A DNA stretch of 64,000 nt from CAIKBL01 sp050247235 (GCA_050247235.1 JBFWUN010000023.1:3566-67565); one strand, 5' to 3'. Positions 50,122 through 59,526 are shown, counted from the stretch's first letter. The notes: a model not told the origin generated them from the sequence alone. Numbers and translations are program-made.

Positions 50122-51234
50122 ATGCGCAGCTTCACGACCTCCCTGCTGATCATCGTCACGTGTGCATTCGCCGTGTCCGCCGGAGCCCGCGCGGAACGGG
50201 TCAAGGATCTCGCGGCGGTCGCCGGTGTGCGTGACAACCAGCTCGTCGGCTACGGCCTGGTGTTTGGCCTGGACGGCACCGGTGACCAGACGAGCCAGAC
50301 GCCGTTCACGATCCAGAGTATCAAGAACATGCTGCTGCAGCTCGGCATCACCGTGCCGGACAACGTGAACCCGCAGCTCAAGAACGTTGCGGCGGTGATG
50401 GTGCATGCCACCTTGCCGCCGTTCGCCAAGCCGGGTTCCACCATCGACGTCACGGTATCCTCGATGGGCAACGCGAAGAGCCTGCGCGGCGGCAGTCTCA
50501 TCATGACACCGCTGAAAGGCGCCGACGGCACGATCTACGCGATGGCGCAGGGCAACCTGGTGGTCGGCGGCTTCGGCGCCGAAACCCAGGACGGGTCGAG
50601 CATCTCGGTGAACGTGCCGAGCGTCGGCCGCATTCCGAACGGCGCCACGGTGGAGCGCGAGGTCGTGAGCCCGTTCCTGACGAGCCCCGAGATCGTGATG
50701 AACCTGCACGCACCGGATTTCACCACCGCCACCCGCATGGCGCAGGCGATCGAAAAGGTCCTCGGCGCGGGCAGCGCGCGCGCGGTGGATGGCTCGTCCG
50801 TCGCGGTGACGGCGCCGGCGGATGCCGGCCAACGGACGTCGTTCATGGCGATCGTCGAGAACATCGAGCTGGCACCGGCCGAGGCACCGGCCCGCGTCAT
50901 CGTGAATTCGCGGACCGGCACCGTCGTGATCGGCCAGAACGTGGTGGTGAACGCCGCTGCGGTGACGCACGGCAGCCTGACGGTGACGATTTCCAGCACG
51001 CCGATCGTCAGCCAGCCCGGCCCGCTGTCGGGTGGTACCACGGCGGTGGTGCCGAACTCGCAGATTGACGTCAAGGAAGAGAAGAACCGGATGTTCCTGT
51101 TCAACCCCGGGGTGTCGCTGAACAATATCGTTGAAGCGGTCAACAACGTCGGGGCCGCGCCGGGGGACCTCGTCGCAATTCTCGAGGCGCTCAAGCAGGC
51201 GGGGGCATTGAAGGCGGAGCTCATCGTGATCTGA
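50122..51234 (+). CDS. flgI: Flagellar P-ring protein FlgI
   Basis: This 370-residue periplasmic protein has a signal peptide ending near AGARA. Family motifs ERVKDLAAVAGVRDNQLVGYGLVFGLDGTGDQ, KNVAAVMVHATLPPFAKPGSTIDVTVSSMGNAKSL and LKQAGALKAELIVI follow. It polymerises in the peptidoglycan layer with help from FlgA. It is the last gene before a 394-base gap. Confidence 0.98.
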   Translation: MRSFTTSLLIIVTCAFAVSAGARAERVKDLAAVAGVRDNQLVGYGLVFGLDGTGDQTSQTPFTIQSIKNMLLQLGITVPDNVNPQLKNVAAVMVHATLPPFAKPGSTIDVTVSSMGNAKSLRGGSLIMTPLKGADGTIYAMAQGNLVVGGFGAETQDGSSISVNVPSVGRIPNGATVEREVVSPFLTSPEIVMNLHAPDFTTATRMAQAIEKVLGAGSARAVDGSSVAVTAPADAGQRTSFMAIVENIELAPAEAPARVIVNSRTGTVVIGQNVVVNAAAVTHGSLTVTISSTPIVSQPGPLSGGTTAVVPNSQIDVKEEKNRMFLFNPGVSLNNIVEAVNNVGAAPGDLVAILEALKQAGALKAELIVI

Positions 51235-51276
51235 GCGGGCTTGTACACGGTTCGCGCGCCCCTTGTGCCACCTCCC

Positions 51277-51390
51277 GGCGGCGGCGCCGGTTGGGGTTCG
51301 CCGCGACGCGCTCGAGTACTTCCCAGTATCGCTCGAGCGCGCACGTCCTGTGCGCGCACGGTCGCCGCGAACCCAACCGGCATCGCCGCC
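51277..51390 (+). repeat. Structured dispersed element, copy A, between flgI and flgJ
   Basis: The arms 51277-51307 and 51361-51390 are inverted repeats that pair over most of their length. Inside is a 59-base core (51305-51363) that matches copy B at 59730-59788 in 55 of 59 positions. The core folds as two hairpins. One has stem CTCGAG/CTCGAG extended by TAC/GTA. The other is GCGCGCAC-GTCCT-GTGCGCGC. The rest of the 51235-51628 gap holds the flgJ sigma-54 promoter and no supported gene. The element could be a structured RNA, a REP-like repeat or an enhancer. Confidence 0.8.
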
Positions 51391-51580
51391 CAGCCGTGCA
51401 GGTCCTGCAACGCCGGGATCGTCCCGGGGTCTGGCGCAGCAATCCGCAAGTGCGCCCCGCGTTCTCGCCGGCAAGTGATTGCCGGCCTTGCCGCCCGCTC
51501 GCCATGGGGGTGCATGTGCCGGACGTCGATTTCGTGGACCGCTTCACAGGATTGGCGCGTCGGGCGCCCGTCACGCCGCC

Positions 51581-51596
51581 TGGCATCGAACCTGCA
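51581..51596 (+). promoter_or_regulatory. Sigma-54 promoter for flgJKL
   Basis: TGGCATC-GAAC-CTGCA keeps the -24 TGGCA, the -12 GC and the exact 10-base GG-to-GC spacing. It lies 32 bases before the flgJ ATG and makes flgJKL a unit separate from flgB-I. Confidence 0.78.
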
Positions 51597-51628
51597 TTAC
51601 CCGGGAACACGGATTCCACGAGACAGCC

Positions 51629-52561
51629 ATGACTTCCGCCACCCGCAGCGTCACCGACTTCCAGCGCTTCGCCGGTCTCCGCCAGGAGGCGCGGCAGGAC
51701 GAGGCTGGTGCGTTGCGCGAGGTGGCGCGGGAGTTTGAGGCGCTCTTCATCCAGATGATGCTGAAGGCGGCCCGCGAGGCATCGCCGGCGGAAAGCGAGT
51801 TCGATTCCCAGGAAGTGCAGCTGTACCGCGAGATGTTCGACAACCAGATCGCGCTGCAGATGGCGGACGAGGGGCGCCTCGGGTTTGCCGACATGCTTGC
51901 CCGGCAGCTGCCGCGTGCTGAGGCGGTGAACGACGGACCCGTGGAGCTCAGGCTGCCCGAACGGCGGATCTTCCCGGAAGCCAACCCGCATTTCTCGCCG
52001 GTGCCGGAGCCGGACGTCGCGGACGAAGTCGTGGACATCACGAACTGGCAGGCGCGGATCACGAACCGCGCGCAGGATGATCGGGCCCGCGAGTTCGCCG
52101 CGCAGCTGCTGGGGCATGCCCAGCGCGCGGCCGCGCGGCTCGGGACCACGCCGGAGGTGCTGGTGGCGCAGGCTGCGCTGGAAACCGGCTGGGGGCGCCA
52201 CGTGATGGATGGCGGAAACGGCCGCAGCTCGCACAACCTGTTCGGCATCAAGGCGGATCGCAGCTGGGACGGTGACACGGTCACGCGCCGCACCCTGGAA
52301 TATTTCGACGGGCGGCCAGTGAAGGTCAACGCGGCGTTCCGCAGCTACGCGGATTTCGGCGCGGCCTTCGACGACTACGCGCGCTTCATCCAGGAAAACC
52401 CCCGCTACCAGCAGGCGCTCGAACGTGCCGCCGACCCGCGTGCGTACGCGACGGCGCTGCAGCGCGCGGGGTACGCGACCGATCCGCAGTATGCGCGCAA
52501 GATCCTTCAGATCCACGACCAGCTCGCGGCGCTCTCGACCGCCGCGACCACGCGGGAGTAA
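51629..52561 (+). CDS. flgJ: Flagellar rod cap / peptidoglycan hydrolase FlgJ
   Basis: This 310-residue bifunctional protein has an N-terminal rod-cap domain (ALREVAREFEALFIQMMLKAARE, LYREMFDNQIALQMA). The C-terminal GH73 glucosaminidase domain shows VLVAQAALETGWGRH with the catalytic Glu and NLFGIKADRSWDG. It opens the wall for rod growth. ATG 51629 is preferred because it follows the sigma-54 site and begins the rod-cap domain. The ribosome-binding site is weak. Confidence 0.96.
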   Translation: MTSATRSVTDFQRFAGLRQEARQDEAGALREVAREFEALFIQMMLKAAREASPAESEFDSQEVQLYREMFDNQIALQMADEGRLGFADMLARQLPRAEAVNDGPVELRLPERRIFPEANPHFSPVPEPDVADEVVDITNWQARITNRAQDDRAREFAAQLLGHAQRAAARLGTTPEVLVAQAALETGWGRHVMDGGNGRSSHNLFGIKADRSWDGDTVTRRTLEYFDGRPVKVNAAFRSYADFGAAFDDYARFIQENPRYQQALERAADPRAYATALQRAGYATDPQYARKILQIHDQLAALSTAATTRE

Positions 52562-52567
52562 TCAGCG

Positions 52568-54448
52568 ATGACGATGGCCGCCTTCGATATCGGGATCTCG
52601 GCGCTGCTCGCCAGCCAGCGACAGCTCGCCACCACCGGCCACAACATCGCGAACGTCAACACGGAAGGTTACTCGCGCCAGCGCGTGGAGCTCATCCAGC
52701 GGCCACCGCAGTTCGAGGGTGTGGGGTTCGTCGGCAAAGGGGTCGACGTGTCGACCATCCGGCGCACCGTGGACAACTTCCTGACCGAACAGCTGCGCCT
52801 GACGTCCTCCGGCGAGGCGCGCGCCGCGATCTACGGCCAGCTGACGGACCAGGTGGACGCGCTGATCAGCGACGGCACCTTCGCGCCCGCGCTGGAGCGG
52901 TACTTCGCCACCCTGCAGGACCTCAACAACGACCCGTCATCAGCGCCCGCGCGCGAGGTGTTCCTGACCGCGGCGCGATCGCTGGCCGATCGCTTCCGGG
53001 ACTTCGACGCGCGCTTCACGTCGCTGAGCGAGAACGTGAACGCGGACATCGTTGCCCGCGTCGACCAGCTCAATTCGCTGACGTCGGCGCTCGCCAGCCT
53101 GAACCGCGACATCGTGCGCGCCAACGGGGTGGGCCAGGGTCAGCCGCCGAACGACCTGCTGGACCAGCGGGACAAGCTGCTGAAAGATCTCTCGAAGATC
53201 GTCAACGTGACCACGGTGGACCTGCCGGATGGCGCGGTCGATGTGTTCGTCGGGCGCGGACAGATGCTCGTCGCCGGTGGCACCAGCGTGCCGCTCACCG
53301 CCACGCGCAACGTGTTCGACCCGACGCGGCTCGAGGTGTCCATCACGACCAGCGGCGGCGCGACGGAAATCAGCCGCGCGATCACGAATGGCGAGTTTGC
53401 CGGGCTGCTCGCGTTCCGCGACGAGATCCTGGACCCCACGCGCAATGCCATCGGCCGGCTCGGGTTCGCGTTCGCGACGACGATGAACGATCAGCACCAC
53501 GCCGGCATGAACTCCCGGGGGGTGCTCGGGGGCGACCTGTTCGCGACGGGCGCGCCGCTGGCGAGCCCGCTCGCCGGCAACACCGGGACGATCACCCTGG
53601 CGCTCGACCCGGCGGCGGTCGGTAACCTGACCGACTCCGACTACCAGCTCGTGCACGACGGATCGAACTTCGTGCTGACCCGCCTGACGGACGGCGTGCA
53701 GACCACGTTGAGTGGCGCCGGGCCGTTCGCGGTGGACGGCATGACCATCACGCTCGGAACGGCGCCGGCCGCGGGGGACCAGTACCTGCTGCAGCCGACG
53801 CGCTTTCTCGGGCGCGGCATGACATCGCTGGTGACGGACCCGCTGGATATCGCGCTCGCGAACCCGGTGAAATCGTCCGCCGCGCTCGCGAACATCGGCT
53901 CCGCGCGGATCACGCCGCCCGAGGTGCTCGATCCTGCGAACGCGTCCCTGACCACGCCGACGACGATCGTGTTCGCGGATCCCCCGACGGCATTTCAGTT
54001 GAACGGCGCCGGGCCGCTGATCCCGTTCACGAGCGGAGCGAATATCGACGTGAACGGCTGGCGGGTGCAGATCACGGGGGCGCCGGACGCGGGGGACGTG
54101 TTCCGCGTGGATCCCAACACGAACGGGGCGGGCGACAACCGCAACGGCCTGGCGCTGTCCGCGCTGCGGACCCGCGAAATCCTGGTCGGCGGCACCGCGA
54201 GCTACCAGGACAGTTTCAGCCAGCTCACCGGCAAGGTGGGATCGCGCGCGCAGCAGGCCATCATCACGCGCGATGCGCTGCGGGTGCAGCGCGAGAATTC
54301 GGAGGCCCAACGCGATGCAGTGTCCGCCGTGAACCTCGACGAGGAAGCCGCCAACCTGATTCGATTCCAGCAACAGTTCCAGGCCGCCGCGCAGATCATC
54401 CAGATCACGAACGAAGCGTTCCGGCGCCTGCTCGACGCGGTGCAGTAA
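52568..54448 (+). CDS. flgK: Flagellar hook-associated protein 1, FlgK
   Basis: This 626-residue junction protein has the N-terminus AFDIGISALLASQRQLATTGHNIANVNTEGYSRQRVEL and the C-terminus VNLDEEAANLIRFQQQFQAAAQIIQITNEAFRRLLDAV. Both are the paired coiled-coil ends of FlgK. It is exported with FlgN. It lies six bases after flgJ and two before flgL. Confidence 0.97.
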   Translation: MTMAAFDIGISALLASQRQLATTGHNIANVNTEGYSRQRVELIQRPPQFEGVGFVGKGVDVSTIRRTVDNFLTEQLRLTSSGEARAAIYGQLTDQVDALISDGTFAPALERYFATLQDLNNDPSSAPAREVFLTAARSLADRFRDFDARFTSLSENVNADIVARVDQLNSLTSALASLNRDIVRANGVGQGQPPNDLLDQRDKLLKDLSKIVNVTTVDLPDGAVDVFVGRGQMLVAGGTSVPLTATRNVFDPTRLEVSITTSGGATEISRAITNGEFAGLLAFRDEILDPTRNAIGRLGFAFATTMNDQHHAGMNSRGVLGGDLFATGAPLASPLAGNTGTITLALDPAAVGNLTDSDYQLVHDGSNFVLTRLTDGVQTTLSGAGPFAVDGMTITLGTAPAAGDQYLLQPTRFLGRGMTSLVTDPLDIALANPVKSSAALANIGSARITPPEVLDPANASLTTPTTIVFADPPTAFQLNGAGPLIPFTSGANIDVNGWRVQITGAPDAGDVFRVDPNTNGAGDNRNGLALSALRTREILVGGTASYQDSFSQLTGKVGSRAQQAIITRDALRVQRENSEAQRDAVSAVNLDEEAANLIRFQQQFQAAAQIIQITNEAFRRLLDAVQ

Positions 54449-54450
54449 CC

Positions 54451-55656
54451 ATGCGAGTCACCACCAACCAGATCTTCTTCCGCTCGCTGAACAGCGTGCT
54501 CAGCCTGCAGGACGACATCCACCGCTCGCAGCTCCAGGTGGGGACCGGACGCCGCGTGCTGAAGGCGTCCGACGACCCCGTGGCCTCGTCGCAGGCGCTG
54601 AACCTGTCCGGTCGCCTCAACGCGCTGGACCAGTACGAGCGGAACTCGGGCCTTGCGACCTTGCGGCTGGCGGAACAGGAAAGCGCCATCGACGGCGCAC
54701 AGAACACCCTCCAGCGGGTGCGCGAACTGGTGCTGCAGGCGAAGAACCGCTCGATGACCACCGCCGACCGACGCTTCATCGCGGCCGAGATCAACGAACG
54801 GCTGAACGAGATGCTGAATCTCGCCAACAAGCGGAATGCGAGCAACGAGTTCATTTTCGCCGGCACCGCGGTCGACACCCTGCCGTTCACCACCGACGCC
54901 GCCGGCGCGGTCCAGTACAACGGCAACTTCAACACCCGCGAACTCGAAATCTCGGAAGGACGGACGGTGGGCGAGGGCCTGTCCGGGGCCGACGTATTCA
55001 TGGCCGTCCGGAACGGCAACGGCACTTTCGTCTCGAGCCTGGGCACCGCGAACACCGGAACCGGGCGCGTGATCAACGACACCGTGGTCGACGTGACGTC
55101 GTTCACGACCGACTCGTTCCGGATCGTGTTCACCGCACCGGACACCTACGACGTGGTCAACGATACCGCGGGCACCACCGTTGCGAGCGCGCAACCCTAT
55201 ACGCCGGGCACCGCGATCCCTTTCAACGGGATCTCCGTGGCGATCACCGGCGCGCCGGCGACGGGCGATGCATTCCTGATTGGCCCGAGCCGCCACCAGT
55301 CAGTGTTCGCGACCATCGCGAAGGCGCGCGACGACATGTCCGTCGACCTCACCACGCCGGAACTCGGCGCCGAGTTCAGCTTCAACATGGACCGCGCGCT
55401 GAGCGACATCGATCTCGCGCTCGACAGCCTGAACTCGATCCGCGCGCAGATCGGCGCGCGTCAGCACGCGCTCGATGCGCAGTCCACCATCAACGCCGAA
55501 GCCGGCATCCAGCTCGAGACGGTGAAGTCGCGGCTGCTCGACATCGACATGGTGGAGGCGATCAGCGATCTCGCCCGCCAGACCCAGGCGCTCGAAGCGG
55601 CGCAGCAGGCGTTCGTGAAAGTGCAGGGATTGTCGCTCTTCAACTTCATCCGCTGA
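54451..55656 (+). CDS. flgL: Flagellar hook-associated protein 3, FlgL
   Basis: This 401-residue junction protein of the flagellin family has MRVTTNQIFFRSLNSVLSLQDDIHRSQLQVGTGRRVLKASDDP at the N-terminus. The C-terminus reads DMVEAISDLARQTQALEAAQQAFVKVQGLSLFNFI. It joins FlgK to the filament. It is convergent with fliD across a 379-base gap that holds a MITE-like repeat. Confidence 0.97.
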   Translation: MRVTTNQIFFRSLNSVLSLQDDIHRSQLQVGTGRRVLKASDDPVASSQALNLSGRLNALDQYERNSGLATLRLAEQESAIDGAQNTLQRVRELVLQAKNRSMTTADRRFIAAEINERLNEMLNLANKRNASNEFIFAGTAVDTLPFTTDAAGAVQYNGNFNTRELEISEGRTVGEGLSGADVFMAVRNGNGTFVSSLGTANTGTGRVINDTVVDVTSFTTDSFRIVFTAPDTYDVVNDTAGTTVASAQPYTPGTAIPFNGISVAITGAPATGDAFLIGPSRHQSVFATIAKARDDMSVDLTTPELGAEFSFNMDRALSDIDLALDSLNSIRAQIGARQHALDAQSTINAEAGIQLETVKSRLLDIDMVEAISDLARQTQALEAAQQAFVKVQGLSLFNFIR

Positions 55657-55787
55657 TTGACTGCCGCGGGTCCGTCCTTCTTCTTCCTCCGTCGCTCCCG
55701 AGCCGCGCGTCACTTTCGATCCCGCCCGTTCTCGGTCATTGTCCTTTTCCACTTCCGTCGTCCCGAATCCTCGTCATCTCCAATCAT

Positions 55788-55946
55788 CGTCATTCCCGCG
55801 AAAGCGGCAATCCGCGCGGTGTCGATGCCGGCCGGTTGCGCCTGGTGTCCTTCGCGGTGTCCGACTGCGAAGTCCTGCGGCGGGTCGGGTCGAGGGTCGG
55901 CTCGGAATCGGCCACACGGTGGTTTCCCGCTTTCGCGGGAACGACG
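55788..55946. repeat. MITE/REP-like element with 26-bp terminal inverted repeats
   Basis: The left arm (55788-55812, CGTCATTCCCGCGAAAGCGG then CAATCC) and the right arm (55921-55946) are inverted copies agreeing at 23 of 26 positions. About 108 bases lie between, including a smaller CTTCGC/GCGAAG hairpin. Very similar ATTCCCGCGAAAGCGGGAAT repeats are common between genes in proteobacteria. There is no coding capacity. The rest of the 55657-56035 gap holds the hairpin at 55992-56008 and nothing else I can support. Confidence 0.75.
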
Positions 55947-55991
55947 CATGGCGGGAAGAACCAAAGCCAGGAACGACAAGGGGCAGGTTCC

Positions 55992-56008
55992 GGGGCCGAT
56001 GCGGCCCC
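55992..56008. terminator. GC-rich hairpin between convergent flgL and fliD
   Basis: GGGGCCG and CGGCCCC pair around a three-base loop, 27 bases past the fliD stop. No T run follows on either strand, so intrinsic termination is uncertain. It may protect mRNA 3' ends. Confidence 0.35.
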
Positions 56009-56035
56009 CGTTGCGCGGGCCAACCGCGCGCGCGA

Positions 56036-57388
56036 TCAGTTCGAGTTCTTCTGGCCCGTGAGACTCGCCAGCTGCTTGGTGAGCAGGTCACCGGTCTGGG
56101 TCAGCCGCGACACCAGCGAATCGAGCGAGGCGAACTGCTGGGTGAAGCGCAGCTGCACCTGGCGCAGCCGTTCCTCGAGTCGCGTCTTGCGGTCGTCGTT
56201 CTGGCGCAGTTCGCTGTCCAGGCCCTGGGTGCGCCCGTCGAGCGGGCCGCCGGTCGCGAGGAAGCTGTCGGCCAGGTTCCTGAGCTTGACGGCAAGGCCG
56301 TTGTCGGGATCGGCGAAGAGGTTCGCGATGCCCTCGAAGTCGTTGCCGAGCGCGCCGCCGAGCGTCTTGGTGTTGAGCTCGAGCGTGCCGCTTTTCTGCG
56401 TGGAAATCCCGATTTCGAACGCGTTCGAGAAGGTACTTTCCGCGCGGCTCTGCGCGTTCAGCACCGCGCGCATCTGCGACTCGATGTTGAGCAGCACCGG
56501 GCTGTCCGGCTTCAGTACTTCCCTGCGCATCTTGCCCATCAGGCCGACCAGGTCGGAATAGGCCTTCGTGAATTCCTGGACCGAACGCTCCACCGCGCCG
56601 GTATCCCGCTCCACGTTGAGCGTCACGGTGCCGGCCTTCTTCAGCGTGATGCTGACGCCCTGGATGGCCTCGGTCAGCGTGTTCGAACTGCTCGTGACGT
56701 CGAACTGGCCTTCGAGCTTCACGCTCGCGTCGAGATCCGCCACGTTGAACCCCGCCGTCGCATCGCGATCGGCGTTCAGCGTCGTGAGGGTAAAAGGATC
56801 CGCCGCACTGTAGCTCACCGTCAGCGCACTCGCGCTGCCCGTGCCGTTGGCCGCCAAGGTCAACCGGTAACCGAGATCGTCCTTCATCACGGACGCGGTG
56901 ACCCCGGTATTCGAGGTGGAGGCGTTGATCTCGTCCCGCACCTGGTTCAAGGTCTTGCCGCCGATCTCGACGACGAAGTTGCTGCCCCCGGTTCCGATCG
57001 TCATCGTGTCGCCGGCGGTGCCGATGACCGTGGTGTCCGCGTCGGCGAATACCTGTGTGGAGGCCATGCGGTGGTTCTCCGCGATGCGGTTCACCTGCAG
57101 GGAGTAGACGCCGCGCGCCGCGGTAGCCGACGCAATGCCCGACAGCACGTCCTTGTCGGAGGACGTCGCGGTGTAGACCTTGAACTTGGCGAGGTCGGCC
57201 AGCTTGGCCACGGCGTCCCGGAAGGACGACACGGCACCCTTCAGTGAGCCGTACGCGCTGACTTGCGCTTTGAGCTGGACGTTGCGGCCTTCCAGTGCCA
57301 CCAGCGGCTGGCGCTCTACGGCCATCAGATTCTCGATGATGCCGTTGACGTCGAGGCCGGATCCGATGCCGGGAGAACTCAAAGCCAT
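56036..57388 (-). CDS. fliD: Flagellar filament cap protein FliD (HAP2)
   Basis: This 450-residue cap protein has the start MALSSPGIGSGLDVNGIIENLMAVERQPL and the C-terminal DDRKTRLEERLRQVQLRFTQQFASLDSLVSRLTQTGDLL, both typical of FliD. The middle is a variable Thr/Ala-rich domain. It is the third gene of the fliC-flaG-fliD series on the minus strand. Confidence 0.97.
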   Translation of the reverse strand: MALSSPGIGSGLDVNGIIENLMAVERQPLVALEGRNVQLKAQVSAYGSLKGAVSSFRDAVAKLADLAKFKVYTATSSDKDVLSGIASATAARGVYSLQVNRIAENHRMASTQVFADADTTVIGTAGDTMTIGTGGSNFVVEIGGKTLNQVRDEINASTSNTGVTASVMKDDLGYRLTLAANGTGSASALTVSYSAADPFTLTTLNADRDATAGFNVADLDASVKLEGQFDVTSSSNTLTEAIQGVSITLKKAGTVTLNVERDTGAVERSVQEFTKAYSDLVGLMGKMRREVLKPDSPVLLNIESQMRAVLNAQSRAESTFSNAFEIGISTQKSGTLELNTKTLGGALGNDFEGIANLFADPDNGLAVKLRNLADSFLATGGPLDGRTQGLDSELRQNDDRKTRLEERLRQVQLRFTQQFASLDSLVSRLTQTGDLLTKQLASLTGQKNSN

Positions 57389-57449
57389 GCCGTGATCCTC
57401 GTCGTGCGGGCGGCGGCCGAACCTGGTCCGCCCCTGTGCACGGGGTTGT

Positions 57450-57830
57450 TCAGGCGCGTTCCTCGAGCAGCACGCCCGCGGTCTCGCGCAATCGTTCGGC
57501 GATCGCCAGCAGTTCCTCGGACGGGATCTGCCGGATCACCTCCCGGGTTTCCGTGTCGATGACCTTGACCACGGTATCCCCGGATCCCTTGTCGACGCTG
57601 AACTGCAGGCTGCGATGCAGGTTCTGCACGTGCGCCGTGAGATTGTCGAGCGCCTTGTCCAGCGCCTCCGAATCGAGCGCGGACGTCGGTGTCCGCGAGG
57701 TCCTTGCGTAGTGGGCCGCGCCTGCCTGGGTCTGGGCCGCGGGCGCGCCGGGCTGCACCGGGGTCAATCCGGTGATCCGGTTGCCGGACCTCAAGTCCGA
57801 CACGCGTGTAAGGGTCTCTTTCTCGAACAT
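57450..57830 (-). CDS. flaG: Flagellar protein FlaG
   Basis: This 126-residue protein has an Ala/Thr-rich N-terminal half. The conserved FlaG C-terminal domain follows: LHRSLQFSVDKGSGDTVVKVIDTETREVIRQIPSEELL. FlaG affects filament length. It lies between fliC and fliD, 61 bases upstream of fliD. Confidence 0.95.
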   Translation of the reverse strand: MFEKETLTRVSDLRSGNRITGLTPVQPGAPAAQTQAGAAHYARTSRTPTSALDSEALDKALDNLTAHVQNLHRSLQFSVDKGSGDTVVKVIDTETREVIRQIPSEELLAIAERLRETAGVLLEERA

Positions 57831-57863
57831 GATGCAACCCTCGTCAGCGTGAACGGGGGATCA

Positions 57864-57887
57864 CGAGCGGGACTTGCATCCCGCTCG
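57864..57887 (-). terminator. 9-bp hairpin between fliC and flaG
   Basis: CGAGCGGGA and TCCCGCTCG pair around a six-base loop, 37 bases after the fliC stop. There is no T run. It most likely attenuates read-through into flaG-fliD or stabilises abundant fliC mRNA. Confidence 0.45.
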
Positions 57888-57923
57888 CACCCCCCTGCAC
57901 ACCAGCTACGTTGCCGCGGTCGC

Positions 57924-59423
57924 TTAACGGCCGAGCAGCGAGAGCACCGTCTGCGGCGCCTGGTTCGCCTGGGACACCATCGCCACACCCGCCTGCTGCA
58001 GTATCTGCGTGCGGGTCAGGCGCGCGGTTTCCTCGGCGAAGTCGGCATCCTGGATGCGTCCACGGGCCGCGGTGATGTTCTCACGCACGTTCTCGAGGTT
58101 GCGCACCACCGCTTCCATACGGTTGAGCTTCGCACCGAGCACCGAACGTTCGCTGTTGATGGTATCGAGCGCTTTCTCGAACACCAGCATCGCGAGGTTC
58201 GCCGCCGAGGCGGTTGTCACCGACGCTGCGTTGACCGTGGCGTCCGCCAGGGTCGTCGTCGAGCTGCTGACCCCCACCAGGGCCGCGCCCGTGGTCGAGG
58301 AGTCATAGCTCGTCGTCAGGTCGCCCAGCGTGTCGTTCAGCACGATCGCGCCGTTCGCACCGGCCGCCACCGAGGTGGTGCCCGCGGCGAAGAAGGCGGA
58401 GATGCCGGCATCCACCGAGGTGTTGGCCGTCACCGTGATCGCGGCGCCCGTGCGGTTGATCAGCACGATCGCCTCGTCGGTCGCGGTGGCGCCGTCGGGC
58501 GTCGCCACCTTCACGGCGGTCACGCCGTGCTGCGACGTCAGCGCGTTGATGGCGGTGACGAGATCCGTACCGACGGTGCCGAGCGAGCTGGTGGCGCCGA
58601 CCGCGCCAATGGCGATGCCGTTGATCGTCAGCGCGCCGGCGGTGATGCCGTCGATCGCGGCAGCCGTGGTGCCGGCGGACGCGAAGTTGGAGCCGACGAG
58701 TCCGTTGCCGAAACCGAACGCGTTGATGCCGGTCTGGCTGGACACCGCGTTGATCTGGTCAATCTTGGTCTGCGCGACGGTGTCCGCGGCGACCGCGTTG
58801 CCGAGGTCCGCGCCTTCGAGGGTCGCGCTGCCGGCGAGCGCCACGTTGTACGCCACCGAGATGCGGCCCGCGAGCTGCGAGTCGGTCAGCGAGGAGACCG
58901 TCGAGTAGTTCGTCGCCACGCCCATGCCGGTCGGCGACAGGTTGGAGATCGACACGTTGATCGTCTCGTTCACGAACGCGCCGATCTGGAAATCGCCGCT
59001 GAATCCGCCGGTCATCAGCTTTTCGCCGTTGTAGCGGGTCTGGTTCACGATACGGGACATTTCGTCCAGGATCTGGCTGACTTCCTGGTTCAGCGACGAG
59101 CGGTCCGACGCCGTGTTGTAGCTGGCCGCCTGCACCGCGAGGTCGTGTGCGCGGTTCAGGTTACGGGTCATTTCCTCCATCGCACCTTCCGCGGTCTGCG
59201 ACACGGAGATACCGTCGTTCGCGTTGCGGATGGCGACCGACAGACCGCCGATCTGGGTGGTCATGCGGGTGGCGACGGCGATGCCCGCCGCGTCGTCCTT
59301 GGAGCTGTTGATGCGCAGGCCGGAAGACAGGCGCTGCACCGCGATCGAAAGGTCCATCTGCGTGCGGTTCAGGTTCCGCTGCGCATTCAAGGACATGATG
59401 TTCGTGTTGATCGTCTGAGCCAT
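57924..59423 (-). CDS. fliC: Flagellin
   Basis: This 499-residue flagellin has the conserved D0/D1 ends (MAQTINTNIMSLNAQRNLNRTQ, LSSGLRINSSKDDAAG, and C-terminal SVLGAKLNRMEAVVRNLENVRENITAARGRIQDADFAEETARLTR, ending LLGR). The central variable domain is very rich in Ser, Thr and Ala, so it offers many O-glycosylation sites. The ATG follows AGGAGACTCTCAA. A sigma-28 promoter lies upstream. Confidence 0.98.
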   Translation of the reverse strand: MAQTINTNIMSLNAQRNLNRTQMDLSIAVQRLSSGLRINSSKDDAAGIAVATRMTTQIGGLSVAIRNANDGISVSQTAEGAMEEMTRNLNRAHDLAVQAASYNTASDRSSLNQEVSQILDEMSRIVNQTRYNGEKLMTGGFSGDFQIGAFVNETINVSISNLSPTGMGVATNYSTVSSLTDSQLAGRISVAYNVALAGSATLEGADLGNAVAADTVAQTKIDQINAVSSQTGINAFGFGNGLVGSNFASAGTTAAAIDGITAGALTINGIAIGAVGATSSLGTVGTDLVTAINALTSQHGVTAVKVATPDGATATDEAIVLINRTGAAITVTANTSVDAGISAFFAAGTTSVAAGANGAIVLNDTLGDLTTSYDSSTTGAALVGVSSSTTTLADATVNAASVTTASAANLAMLVFEKALDTINSERSVLGAKLNRMEAVVRNLENVRENITAARGRIQDADFAEETARLTRTQILQQAGVAMVSQANQAPQTVLSLLGR

Positions 59424-59526
59424 TTGAGAGTCTCCTCATGGTTCCTGGCGCGTGGGTGGCGAGCCTGGGAACCGCGTTTCATTGGCGGACATGCCCGACA
59501 TGGACATTCACCGCCTCCCGCGTGCT

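Noticed and set aside
55739..57247. 502-codon plus-strand open frame through the flgL-fliD gap and antisense to fliD
   Set aside because: It crosses the MITE-like repeat and mirrors fliD. There are no motifs and the composition is typical of a shadow frame.
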